A DNA stretch of 64,000 bases from Acinetobacter pragensis (lineage in GTDB: Bacteria > Pseudomonadota > Gammaproteobacteria > Pseudomonadales > Moraxellaceae): NCBI RefSeq assembly GCF_001605895.1, contig NZ_LUAW01000014.1, positions 1-64,000 on the forward strand. Reading direction: 5' to 3'. Of the stretch, positions 8,361 to 16,623 are shown one piece after another. The notes below the pieces were generated by a model. The model did not search any database. It saw only the letters and a program-made list of their open reading frames with translations, and had not been told where the DNA came from. Made by a program: the position numbers and the translations under genes. The number at the start of each line of letters is the position of its first letter. Position 1 is the first letter of the stretch.

Positions 8361-8475
8361 GGGCTTTATTGGTCTTGTAATTATGAATCGTCATTTTAAA
8401 AGTTTACAGCAATGCCAAGCAAGGCAGCAGCAAGCATTCAATACAAGGTTTTGTTATTTATTATTTATTGAATAT

Positions 8476-8516
8476 AAAAAAGGCGCATTCAAAGCCTGAG
8501 CTGAATACGCCTTTTT
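8476..8516 (-). terminator. Bidirectional terminator downstream of rsmI
   Basis: A long stem (AAAAAGGCG then ATTCA, pairing with TGAAT then CGCCTTTTT) with one mismatch lies downstream of rsmI. It carries a T-run on both strands. Confidence 0.78.
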
Positions 8517-8566
8517 ATGTTCAGTAAACCTGTAAATCCTGCAGATCACCTACACGTAATGATGAA

Positions 8567-9415
8567 TTATGACTCTTCATTGTGCTGAGTGAGCTCTAAA
8601 GCGCGCTGGTATGCCACTTTTTTCTTGATGCCGGTCAGATCTGCCGCCAGCTGCGATGCTGCTTTGACGGACAAATCCTGCAGCAGGCGCGTTAGCAGCT
8701 GATCCAGTTTTTCCTGCTCAAGATCTTTCTCTTCGGCTGCGCCGCCAATCACCAGAACAATTTCACCTTTTTGCTGATTGTGATCTGATTCTACAAAAAC
8801 CGCCAATTCACCCAGCGTCATTTTTTTAATGGTTTCAAAGGTCTTGGTAATTTCACGGGCAAAGCCGACAGGCCGCTCTGCGCCAAACACCTCAGCCATA
8901 TCTTTTAAACACGCGACAATACGATGCGGCGCTTCATAAATAATCATGGTTTGGGTTTCATCTTTCAGCTTATGCAGCGCCAAAAGGCGCTGGGACTGTT
9001 TCGACGGTAAAAAACCTTCAAAGCTGAAACGGTCGCTGGGCAAGCCAACTGCACTGAGCGCAGCGATCGCGGCGCAAGCGCCCGGCACAGGGATGACCCG
9101 AATATTGTGTTCTTGTGCTGCGCGGACCAGCTTAAAGCCTGGGTCACTGATCAGCGGTGTGCCTGCATCGCTGATTAAGGCCATATCTTCACCGTTCTGC
9201 AGGCGCTGAATCAGCTGAGTGATTTTATTGCTTTCATTATGATCGTGGCAGGCGGTTAAAGGTGTTTGAATATTAAAGTGTTTGAGTAATTGTGCAGAAG
9301 TTCGTGTATCCTCTGCGGCAATAATATTAACCGACTTCAGTACATTAATTGCACGATAACTAATATCATCTAAGTGCCCGATTGGAGTCGCAACAACAAA
9401 TAATTGAGCACCCAT
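8567..9415 (-). CDS. rsmI: 16S rRNA (cytidine1402-2'-O)-methyltransferase RsmI
   Basis: A 282-residue tetrapyrrole-methylase-fold enzyme that methylates the ribose of C1402 in the 16S rRNA P-site, using SAM. Family motifs are visible in order: VVATPIGHLDDISYRA at the N terminus, AAEDTRTS, CHDHNE, LISDAGTPLISDPG, PVPGACAAIAALSAVGLPSDRF and EAPHRI. I chose the ATG at 9415 because a GGAG lies 7 bp upstream and it matches the E. coli start. The longer frame would overlap the divergent lpoA-like gene. Order rsmI/lpoA/yraN/dolP is as in Enterobacteria. Confidence 0.94.
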   Translation of the reverse strand: MGAQLFVVATPIGHLDDISYRAINVLKSVNIIAAEDTRTSAQLLKHFNIQTPLTACHDHNESNKITQLIQRLQNGEDMALISDAGTPLISDPGFKLVRAAQEHNIRVIPVPGACAAIAALSAVGLPSDRFSFEGFLPSKQSQRLLALHKLKDETQTMIIYEAPHRIVACLKDMAEVFGAERPVGFAREITKTFETIKKMTLGELAVFVESDHNQQKGEIVLVIGGAAEEKDLEQEKLDQLLTRLLQDLSVKAASQLAADLTGIKKKVAYQRALELTQHNEES

Positions 9416-9425
9416 AGGTTTCTCC

Positions 9426-10373
9426 ATGTTTAATAATAAGCAGAATAATAAGAAAAATTTACTTGTATTGGCGTTGATGGGAGGAATGACCTGCGCCCAA
9501 GCAGAGGTTTTGGTCATTTTACCTGAATCAGGCCCTATGGCGCGAGCCGCATCGAGCATCAAGCTGGGTTTTCAAAGCGCATATGAAGCATCGGGCCATA
9601 AAGAGCCGCTGAAATTTATCAATTCTGATCAAAAGCAGCTGGCCAATGTACTGAAAAAGCATGTCACAGCCAAAACTAAATTGATCGTTGGGCCTTTGGG
9701 ACGCAGCGAGGTTGATTCTTTAATGAAAGCCAAGCCTAAAATACGCGTGCTGGCTTTAAATGAAGGCACTAAACAGGCAGAGAATATTACCCGGTTCAGC
9801 TTGGCCAAAAAAGAGGATGCATCTGCCTTAGGCCTCATCCTGTCCAAAGATAAAATTGAGGAACTGATTGTACTGCGCCAGCCCGGAATTGAGGCAGAGC
9901 ATGAGCTGTTTTTAATAGCTCTGCTTGCATTGAGCGGTTTGCCGATGCAGGTCGTAGAAGCGCCTCCCAAGCAGATAAAAAAGCATCAGGCCCTGCTGCT
10001 ATTGGGCAGTAATGGCTGGATGATTGCACAGGATAAATTGCCGAAAAAGCAGATTTATACGCTGTCAAATGCCATTGAAGATGACCGGCCGATTCCGCTG
10101 GGCATGAAATTCTACGATACGCCGGCCTTATACCGCGGTCAATGGGCAGATGTGCAAATGGCCTATGACCGGCATCCAGTCCGTATGCCGTACCAGCGGC
10201 TGCTGGCGTTTGGCGGGGATGCATGGAGTATCGCACAGCTGTATTTACAAGATCCAAAATTGAGAGAAGCAGCCTTTGAAGGCCGTACAGGAACAATTCA
10301 AATTCAAGGCAACTATATTCAGCGCACACCGCGCTGCTATCAAAATACCCGAAAAGGTGTCATCGCCCTTTAG
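9426..10373 (+). CDS. Short LpoA-like protein (YraM family), possible penicillin-binding protein activator
   Basis: A 315-residue exported protein with an N-terminal signal peptide (hydrophobic LLVLALMGGMTCAQA, cleavage near residue 26). It lacks a clear lipobox at that position. The mature part looks like the periplasmic-binding-like C-terminal domain of LpoA (VLVILPESGPMARAASSIKLGF, LIVGPLGRSEVDSL, LLAFGGDAWSIAQLY). E. coli LpoA is about 680 residues with an N-terminal TPR domain. This protein lacks that whole domain. The gene sits between rsmI and yraN exactly as lpoA does, which supports orthology. LpoA activates PBP1A. Whether the short form does so is unknown. Confidence 0.8.
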   Translation: MFNNKQNNKKNLLVLALMGGMTCAQAEVLVILPESGPMARAASSIKLGFQSAYEASGHKEPLKFINSDQKQLANVLKKHVTAKTKLIVGPLGRSEVDSLMKAKPKIRVLALNEGTKQAENITRFSLAKKEDASALGLILSKDKIEELIVLRQPGIEAEHELFLIALLALSGLPMQVVEAPPKQIKKHQALLLLGSNGWMIAQDKLPKKQIYTLSNAIEDDRPIPLGMKFYDTPALYRGQWADVQMAYDRHPVRMPYQRLLAFGGDAWSIAQLYLQDPKLREAAFEGRTGTIQIQGNYIQRTPRCYQNTRKGVIAL

Positions 10374-10414
10374 AGTTTCATCTTTCTATATTTTAATTTT
10401 TAACTGGAAATCAC

Positions 10415-10822
10415 ATGCAACTGGGACAGTGGGCAGAGCAGCAGGCGCTTAAATTGGCTGAACAGCAAGGCTATACTCTTGTGCAGGCCAATTATCACAG
10501 CCGTTTTGGCGAAATAGATTTGATTGTCGTACGGGAAGCAGAGCTGTTGTTTATTGAAGTGAAAGCGCGCTCAAAGACAGCCTATGCGCAGGCCTCTGAA
10601 ACGGTTTCCATACACAAGCAGCGTAAAATGCTAAGAACCGCCTTATATTTTATGAATGAACAGCCGCATTTTTATCAGTATTATTGCCGCTTTGATGTGA
10701 TTTGTTTTGATTTTTATCAAAGGTTTGCAAAATCACTACAGCATGATTTTTCCAATTTCACTTATGATCTGCAATGGATAGAAAATGCTTTTACTTTTGA
10801 TCAAGAGTTTATTAATCTTTGA
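10415..10822 (+). CDS. yraN: YraN/UPF0102 family putative endonuclease
   Basis: A 135-residue protein with the PD-(D/E)xK nuclease-fold core: [25 protein letters not shown] contains the E-x(n)-D-x(n)-E-x-K metal-binding pattern around residues 30-55. The family member in E. coli also follows lpoA. Function in vivo is poorly defined. The C terminus (residues 110-135) is longer and more A/T-rich than typical members. It lies 41 bp after the lpoA-like gene, probably in the same operon. Confidence 0.88.
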   Translation: MQLGQWAEQQALKLAEQQGYTLVQANYHSRFGEIDLIVVREAELLFIEVKARSKTAYAQASETVSIHKQRKMLRTALYFMNEQPHFYQYYCRFDVICFDFYQRFAKSLQHDFSNFTYDLQWIENAFTFDQEFINL

Positions 10823-10888
10823 ACAAAGACAATGTGTAAATGCATAGTATAGAAAACGATTGAAAAGAATATTGAGGAGTCTTGCTGA

Positions 10889-11578
10889 GTGTTAAAGCGT
10901 ATTGCAATGACCATGTTATGTGTCGCAAGTTTATCGGGATGCGCCAGTTTTATTTCTGGCGGTACAGGATCAGCTCCTGTAGGTACAGAAAGCGGTGCAC
11001 GCTCTCTAGGCCAAGTTTTTATTGATTCTTCAATTGTTAGAACAGCCAAAATTAATTTATATAAATTAGATGCGCGTTTTAAGCAGTCACGGGTAAATAT
11101 TGACAGTTTTCACGGCAATGTCCTTCTGACAGGCCAAGTGCCGGATGAGCATTTAAAGCAGCTGGCGGAAGATAATGTCAAAGCCATGAGTGATGTAAAA
11201 ACTATTCATAACTTCATTACCGTTGGCAATCAAATCAGTTACAACACCATCATGCAGGATACAGCGGTAACCGCAAATACCCGCGGCCTGATTATGAAAG
11301 CGCCTGTGGTGTCTGACAGTAAGGTTAATATTCATACCGAAGATGGCGTGCTGTATGTTATGGGGCGCTTAAATACAGCTGAAATAAATGATTTAAATCA
11401 AGTATTGCAGCAGGTTGGCAACGTAACGAAAATTGTCACATTGGTCGATAATATTGAGCAAAGCCAGCAGCCGAATGCGGTGGCGTCGAGTTTTAGCTCA
11501 CCCATGGTTAATACTGCGTCAAATGCTCAAACACCTGTTGCTATAGATCCGGATGCCGCTGAACCGAATGCGCCTTAA
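10889..11578 (+). CDS. dolP: Outer-membrane lipoprotein DolP (BON domains)
   Basis: A 229-residue lipoprotein with signal sequence and lipobox LSGC near residue 17. Two BON domains follow: one around residues 48-120 (VNIDSFHGNVLLTGQVP), the second around 125-195 (VNIHTEDGVLYVMGRL). A low-complexity Ser/Asn/Pro tail ends the protein. DolP (YraP) acts at the outer membrane and supports envelope integrity. The start is GTG, decided by GAGGAG 9 bp upstream. In E. coli diaA lies between yraN and dolP; here it is absent. The C-terminal tail is about 30 residues longer than in E. coli. Confidence 0.9.
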   Translation: MLKRIAMTMLCVASLSGCASFISGGTGSAPVGTESGARSLGQVFIDSSIVRTAKINLYKLDARFKQSRVNIDSFHGNVLLTGQVPDEHLKQLAEDNVKAMSDVKTIHNFITVGNQISYNTIMQDTAVTANTRGLIMKAPVVSDSKVNIHTEDGVLYVMGRLNTAEINDLNQVLQQVGNVTKIVTLVDNIEQSQQPNAVASSFSSPMVNTASNAQTPVAIDPDAAEPNAP

Positions 11579-12449
11579 TGTACAGCGCTGGTCTGACCAG
11601 CTGAATGAAAAAGTCAAGCTTGCGAAATTCCTGTATCGGAACTTCCGAATTTATGACTTCGGCAGTTACGCTTTAAACCGGCTTACGCCGAAGCAGGGCT
11701 ATACCGTACAGAAAAACGTGCCGTATGGCCTGAAGGCGCGCCACCGTTTAGATTTGTACCGCAGCGGTTCTCCGCGGCTGCAGCGCCCGCTGATTGTTTT
11801 TGTGCATGGCGGAGCGTGGATGCATGGCGATAAAAAAGACTACAGTTTTATTGGTGAAGCCTTCGCCAAAGAAGGTTTTGATGTGGCGGTCATTAACTAC
11901 CACCTTGCGCCTGAGCATATTTTCCCAAGCTATATTGATGACTTGCGTTTAGCTTTGAATTTCCTCAGCCAATCGCAGCAGAAACTGCAGATTGCGGCTG
12001 AAAATATTGTGCTGATGGGCCATTCAGCAGGGGCATTCAACGTAATGTCTGCCCTGTATAACCCGCATCCTTACCAGCTGCAAAGCAAAGATAAGATTCG
12101 GGCGATTATTGGATTGGCTGGACCGTATCATTTTGATTATAAAGGTGATCCGCTTTGCGCAGAAGCTTTTGATCAGGAACTGCCTTATCAGCAGGTGATG
12201 CCGTATTATTTTCTTGAGCAGAATACGATCAAGCATTACCTGTTTACTGCGGCCAATGACACGATTGTCGGCCACAGCAATAGTGCAGACTTGGATACTA
12301 AGCTGAGAGAGCTGGGTAATTACAGCCAGCTGATTTCTGTGCCGCGTGTCGGGCATATCACCATGATTGGATCTGTATCCAGCTTATTCAGCCGTTTTTT
12401 TGTGACTAAAACAGAAATCATGCGCGCCTTGGATGACGCGTTGAAATAG
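11568..12449 (+). CDS. Alpha/beta-hydrolase, HSL-type esterase
   Basis: A ~293-residue serine hydrolase. The oxyanion motif HGGAWMHGDK lies near residue 83 and the nucleophile elbow GHSAGA near 150. A C-terminal VGHIT holds the probable catalytic His, with an Asp (AANDTIVG) upstream. No signal peptide is visible, so it is cytoplasmic. The family includes carboxylesterases and kynurenine formamidase-like enzymes; the substrate cannot be read from sequence. The gene overlaps the end of dolP. Two ATGs (11553 and 11568) are possible and neither has a strong ribosome-binding site. Confidence 0.83.
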   Translation: MRLNVQRWSDQLNEKVKLAKFLYRNFRIYDFGSYALNRLTPKQGYTVQKNVPYGLKARHRLDLYRSGSPRLQRPLIVFVHGGAWMHGDKKDYSFIGEAFAKEGFDVAVINYHLAPEHIFPSYIDDLRLALNFLSQSQQKLQIAAENIVLMGHSAGAFNVMSALYNPHPYQLQSKDKIRAIIGLAGPYHFDYKGDPLCAEAFDQELPYQQVMPYYFLEQNTIKHYLFTAANDTIVGHSNSADLDTKLRELGNYSQLISVPRVGHITMIGSVSSLFSRFFVTKTEIMRALDDALK

Positions 12450-12501
12450 GGCTTGATGCATTGCAGACAGTTTTGGCGGCTAGGCAGCTTTCTTAAAGCA
12501 A

Positions 12502-13278
12502 TTAAAGCCAGGCTTGTGTATCATCTGCAACAGCGGTGCCATGAATGGCATGCATGATCATGGCATGCGCAATGCTGCCTTTAAACGGAATTTCAGGCAG
12601 CTGGTCAAATTTAAAGAAAGCTGCGGCACTGATTTCTTCCGGCTGCAGTTTGATTTCACCTGATGCATATTCTGCTTTAAAAGCAATCATTAAATTGCTG
12701 GGAAAAGGCCAAGGCTGGCTGGCAAGATATTGGATATTCTTCAGCTTTAAGCCGACTTCTTCTTCTGTCTCACGGCGGACTGCATCTTCCAGCGTTTCAC
12801 CGACTTCTATAAAGCCTGCAATTAACCCATACATTTCGCTGTTTTTGTTGCGGGCATTTTTAGCCAGCAAAATCTCATCATCGCCGCGGGTAATTACGGT
12901 AATGACGCAAGGATTGACACGAGGATATTGATGGTAGCCGCAGGCAGGGCAGACCATGGCGTATTCAGTCGGATGAACATCAGTTTTATGGCCGCAGTGG
13001 CTGCAGAATTTATGATTGCGGCGCCACTCTAAAAGCTGAATAGCGCGGCTGGCCTGTTCAAATTCTTTGATATTCCAAATCTGAAGCAGCTGGCGGATTG
13101 GAACCAGCTGCAAGCCGTCAGGAATGGGTTCGTGTTCAAGAAGGTCACGGGCAATCACTTGATCACCCGTGCCAATCAGCAAGTCACTTGCCAGACTTTC
13201 AACTTTGGGAAGTTGATAATGTTCATTTACCAGCAGCTGCTGCTGTTTAAAAATATAGGCAAGTGAGAGATTGGTCAT
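12502..13278 (-). CDS. nudC: NADH pyrophosphatase / RNA de-NADding enzyme NudC
   Basis: A 258-residue Nudix hydrolase. A zinc ribbon (CSHCGH ... CPACGY) lies around residues 96-117. The Nudix box GFIEVGETLEDAVRRE..EEVGL lies around 155-177. The NADH-specific SQPWPFP signature follows. It cleaves NADH and removes NAD caps from RNA 5' ends. The start codon overlaps the stop of fimL by one base (TAATG), showing translational coupling. The same fimL-nudC neighbourhood occurs in Pseudomonas aeruginosa. Confidence 0.95.
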   Translation of the reverse strand: MTNLSLAYIFKQQQLLVNEHYQLPKVESLASDLLIGTGDQVIARDLLEHEPIPDGLQLVPIRQLLQIWNIKEFEQASRAIQLLEWRRNHKFCSHCGHKTDVHPTEYAMVCPACGYHQYPRVNPCVITVITRGDDEILLAKNARNKNSEMYGLIAGFIEVGETLEDAVRRETEEEVGLKLKNIQYLASQPWPFPSNLMIAFKAEYASGEIKLQPEEISAAAFFKFDQLPEIPFKGSIAHAMIMHAIHGTAVADDTQAWL

Positions 13279-14921
13279 TAGGCTGCTGATTTCAGTTTAT
13301 CGCTGCTTTCCAATGCTACCTTAAACATGCTGTGCAATACAGGCAATTTATTCTTTAAATTGTCAATCAGCATGTCTGCGCTGGCCAAGGTATCTAGAAC
13401 ATGATTGATATTTTGCTGATCAATCGCTTCAGCTGCTTCGATACGTTTTTGCAGGAAAGATGCTGCTGCAACCAGCGCGTCACGGCCTGTTTCGGCATTT
13501 AAGAACAGCAATGCACCGCCAATTTCACGCAATTGTACAGGAACAGTGTCTAATCCGGCGGTATCCTGATCTTTTACGAATTGGACTAAAGCTTGGCTTG
13601 CAGAATCAATCAAGACACGTGTTTCATTTAACAGCGCTTCATGCGCTTCGTCTAAACGGTCCAATGAAATGTTCATGTTGTTGACACGCAGCTGCAGGCG
13701 GCTGGAGGTGTGGTGACGCTCCAATACGCCAATTGAATTCATTGCCGATAGAATGCAATTCATCAATTGCTGCGCAAAGTTGTCATCTTTTAAGATGTCT
13801 GCCTGATTCAGCGATGCCGCTTGGCGTGCAAGATCATTATGCGCTTCGTTCAAATTCAGCACTTTAAAAATATTGCCCAGCTGCAGCAGTTTGTTTTGCA
13901 ATTCCTGCGTTTTTTCCGCTGTCATGTTCTGATAATTGAACTCAATATCATTGCGGATTTGCGTCATTTCAGCAGTGACCAAATCACTGATGGTATGCAT
14001 GGTATCAAAATCAGGGCCATACAAGTGGCGGCTGAAAACCTGCAGCTGAATATCCGTCAGCAGATCATCGCCAATGTTCAGCTTGCCGCGGATATGCTGT
14101 GAAACCTCATCTTCTTGGCTGATGCATAGGCTCAATACATTCGCAATATCAGCCAGAGACGGTTTAAAGCGTTCAGGAGCGCTGAAGTATTGCGCCATAT
14201 TGCGTTCAATGCTGATTAATGTGCGCAAACGCGGCTCGCTGATCAGCAGCTGGTCAATTTGATTAAATGCGCTGAACACCAAGCTCCAATACTGTTTGCT
14301 CGGGTGCTTTTCAGCTAAGCCCGCTAAATACGCGCCAACCAGTTTAATCGCTTGCAGGTCTGACTCATTTTCTTCCTGCTTCAGCAGCTTGTTTAACGCC
14401 AATTTATACAGGCGGTGAACGTATTTCGATTTTTCTAGCGCAGGCGCTTGTGGCAAGTCAAAATCAGGCGTAATTGAGTCCAGCAAACTTTCAATATGCT
14501 GCCCTTCAGAAGTCAGCGGCTTGCCCAGTGACAATTCCAGACGGTTCAATGTGTCCAGCAGGAATTGCGGAATTTTTACTTCCCGCAGGCAGATGAATTC
14601 GATGTAGCGTTTCAGCATGGTGGTGCCTTCGCTTAGCGCAATGACATCAGATGCATTGATCACCGCAGGATTCCCCATGATCTTGCGCATCAGCTCTGCC
14701 GAATATTGAGCAATTTTAGCAAGGCTGGACATATCGATCAGGGCCAGAACCTGTGCGCATTGCTCGAATTGGTTCAGCGCATCATCAATGCCAAAAGGTA
14801 AGGTTTGGTCTTCTACCAGGGTGCTGACTGCTGATTCGACTAACTTGATCGAGTTATCAACCTCATTTTTTATTATCAGCAATGCCGTTGGATCAAAATG
14901 AATAGAGGTTTGGTAGGACAT
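13278..14921 (-). CDS. fimL: FimL-like scaffold protein (ChpA N-terminal homologue)
   Basis: A 547-residue, almost all-helical cytoplasmic protein without kinase, receiver or Hpt active-site motifs. The N-terminal half resembles the N-terminal helical region of ChpA. This is the defining feature of FimL, which links the Pil-Chp chemosensory system to type IV pilus function and cAMP signalling in Pseudomonas. Length (~560 in P. aeruginosa) and linkage to nudC support the call. The ribosome-binding site is AGGAAAGG. No pil or chp gene is in this window, so its partners must lie elsewhere. Confidence 0.82.
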   Translation of the reverse strand: MSYQTSIHFDPTALLIIKNEVDNSIKLVESAVSTLVEDQTLPFGIDDALNQFEQCAQVLALIDMSSLAKIAQYSAELMRKIMGNPAVINASDVIALSEGTTMLKRYIEFICLREVKIPQFLLDTLNRLELSLGKPLTSEGQHIESLLDSITPDFDLPQAPALEKSKYVHRLYKLALNKLLKQEENESDLQAIKLVGAYLAGLAEKHPSKQYWSLVFSAFNQIDQLLISEPRLRTLISIERNMAQYFSAPERFKPSLADIANVLSLCISQEDEVSQHIRGKLNIGDDLLTDIQLQVFSRHLYGPDFDTMHTISDLVTAEMTQIRNDIEFNYQNMTAEKTQELQNKLLQLGNIFKVLNLNEAHNDLARQAASLNQADILKDDNFAQQLMNCILSAMNSIGVLERHHTSSRLQLRVNNMNISLDRLDEAHEALLNETRVLIDSASQALVQFVKDQDTAGLDTVPVQLREIGGALLFLNAETGRDALVAAASFLQKRIEAAEAIDQQNINHVLDTLASADMLIDNLKNKLPVLHSMFKVALESSDKLKSAA

Positions 14922-15048
14922 GGATCTGCACCTTTCCTAGGGTTTTATCTTGTTTGTGAACCGCCATTTTTCAGGCGGGCCATCTTTTGTTTTACTATAG
15001 CGTAAGTTTTAACTGTTTAAATACAAAAAGTAACTCGAAAGTTAGATT

Positions 15049-16416
15049 TTATTTGGCAAAAAGGCAAGGCGTTCCATGTTTTTCTTCAAATTGTTTGACC
15101 CAATTCTCATGCTCGGTTAATTCTTCAGCATTGGGCAAAATGACTGGCAGGTCAATTTGCACCGCTTGCCGCGCCATTTCGGCCTGAGCGCCGTCTGCAT
15201 GGGTCAAGGCATCTATATCAAAAGAAACCTGTCCGCCTGTCATGGCCAAGTAGACATCCGACAGAATTTCAGCATCCAGCAAGGCGCCGTGGAAAGTACG
15301 GTCACGCTGCGGAATTTCATAGCGGCGCACCAAGGCATCCAAGGAGTTCTTTTGACCCGGATGCTTGGACTTGGCCATGGCTAGTGTATCGGTAACTTCA
15401 CAAACTTCTGACAGGGCAGGGAAACCTGCGCGCTTAAACTCCATATTCAAGAAGTTCATGTCGAAGGTTGCGTTATGCGCAATAATTTCTGCGCCTTTTA
15501 AATAGTCAAATAAAGTGTCAGCAATTTCTGCATACAGCGGTTTGTCTTTTAAGAAGTCATCGCTGATACCGTGAATATTTTCAGATTCACCGACAGGTTT
15601 TTGCGGGTTGATGTAAATATGGATTGAGCTGCCGGTCAGTTTGCGGTTGATCATTTCAATCGCGCCGATTTCGATAATGCGGTCACTGTCCTGAAAATAG
15701 AAGCCGGTAGTCTCTGTATCCAGAATTAACTGGCGCGGGCCCTGAATGTCCAAAGTGGCGGATGTAATTACAATTTTAGGATGAATTGCCGCAGCGGATG
15801 GCTGTACAGCAGGCTCAGTAACGTCTTCTACAAGAGCATTGACTTCTGCTGCCGCCATAGCGTCATCGTCCAGAGCTTCTTCATCCGGAAGGTCTTCATC
15901 AGAGTCAGTTAAATCTAAGCCAAAAGGGTCATTCAGCAGCCAGTCAGATTCGGCTTTTTTTTTTGCATCATCCGCTTTCCCGTTTTTCAATTGCATTAAC
16001 ATTTCTTCAGCGCCCTGATTGGCCAGCTGATCGGCCATTTCATTGCCTGCATGGCCGGCGTGGCCTTTAATCCAGTTCCATTCAATTTCACGGCCTTGGC
16101 AAACTGCGTCGAGCTTTTTCCACAAATCCGGATTTTTAACATCTTTCCAGTTTTTCTTTTTCCAGCCGTGAATCCATTCGGTGATGCCTTGCTTGACATA
16201 GTTGGAGTCTGTCCAAATCACCAGTTTGGCATCGGCAGGGCAAAACAGCACGCCTTCTATAGCAGCGGTCAGCTCCATGCGGTTGTTGGTGGTTTCGGCT
16301 TCGCCGCCGCAAATTTTATGTTCTTCAGACTCTGTAATGATATATGCCCCCCATCCACCTAAACCGGGGTTGCCCTTGCAGGCGCCATCGACATAAAGCG
16401 TGATTGTTTGTGACAT
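15049..16416 (-). CDS. rnhA-dnaQ: Fused RNase HI - DNA polymerase III epsilon subunit (RnhA-DnaQ)
   Basis: A single 455-residue frame joins two complete enzymes. Residues 1-~148 are RNase HI, with catalytic D10, E48, D70 and D129 (VDGACKGNPG, NRMEL, WTDSN, NEMADQLA). Residues ~150-225 form an acidic linker. Residues ~228-455 are the DnaQ 3'-5' proofreading exonuclease: Exo I D233/E235 (LDTETTGF), Exo II D319 (HNATFDMNF), Exo III H376/D381 (HGALLDAEILSDVYLAMTGG). A QVSF stretch stands where the clamp-binding motif sits. E. coli has rnhA and dnaQ as separate divergent neighbours. A run of ten A residues encodes KKK at the start of the linker (see separate entry). It diverges from mltD. Confidence 0.93.
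   Translation of the reverse strand: MSQTITLYVDGACKGNPGLGGWGAYIITESEEHKICGGEAETTNNRMELTAAIEGVLFCPADAKLVIWTDSNYVKQGITEWIHGWKKKNWKDVKNPDLWKKLDAVCQGREIEWNWIKGHAGHAGNEMADQLANQGAEEMLMQLKNGKADDAKKKAESDWLLNDPFGLDLTDSDEDLPDEEALDDDAMAAAEVNALVEDVTEPAVQPSAAAIHPKIVITSATLDIQGPRQLILDTETTGFYFQDSDRIIEIGAIEMINRKLTGSSIHIYINPQKPVGESENIHGISDDFLKDKPLYAEIADTLFDYLKGAEIIAHNATFDMNFLNMEFKRAGFPALSEVCEVTDTLAMAKSKHPGQKNSLDALVRRYEIPQRDRTFHGALLDAEILSDVYLAMTGGQVSFDIDALTHADGAQAEMARQAVQIDLPVILPNAEELTEHENWVKQFEEKHGTPCLFAK
15955..15964 (-). promoter_or_regulatory. A10 homopolymer, candidate slippage site at the RnhA/DnaQ junction
   Basis: On the coding strand the frame reads GCA AAA AAA AAA GCC, giving ten consecutive A residues at codons 151-154, just past the end of the RNase HI domain. 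Adding one A leads to SRI then TGA. Losing one A leads to PNLTGC then TGA. Either slip would release RNase HI of about 157-160 residues, close to the E. coli enzyme (155). Function as a slippage site is inferred. Confidence 0.45.
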
Positions 16417-16623
16417 AAATACGGATCCGGAAAAATTAAGGCGGTGATCAGGGAGGTATTGTATAACGCAATTGGAAATGCGAAAGCGATATCATGGCGT
16501 TTTTTTAATTTCTTGTAACATTTATACTGGAAACACGTTAAATTAACGGCTTGTGTCTGTGTGATGCTTCACTACAATGGCATATCTAAAAAATAAATTT
16601 TATACGAGTTGTTTGGATTTTTT

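Noticed and set aside
15950..15970. A10 run as a sequencing error creating a false RnhA-DnaQ fusion
   Set aside because: The linker after the run reads as a coherent acidic spacer in the same frame up to the DnaQ domain, and the other frames stop within eight codons. This favours a true fusion, though homopolymer error cannot be fully excluded.
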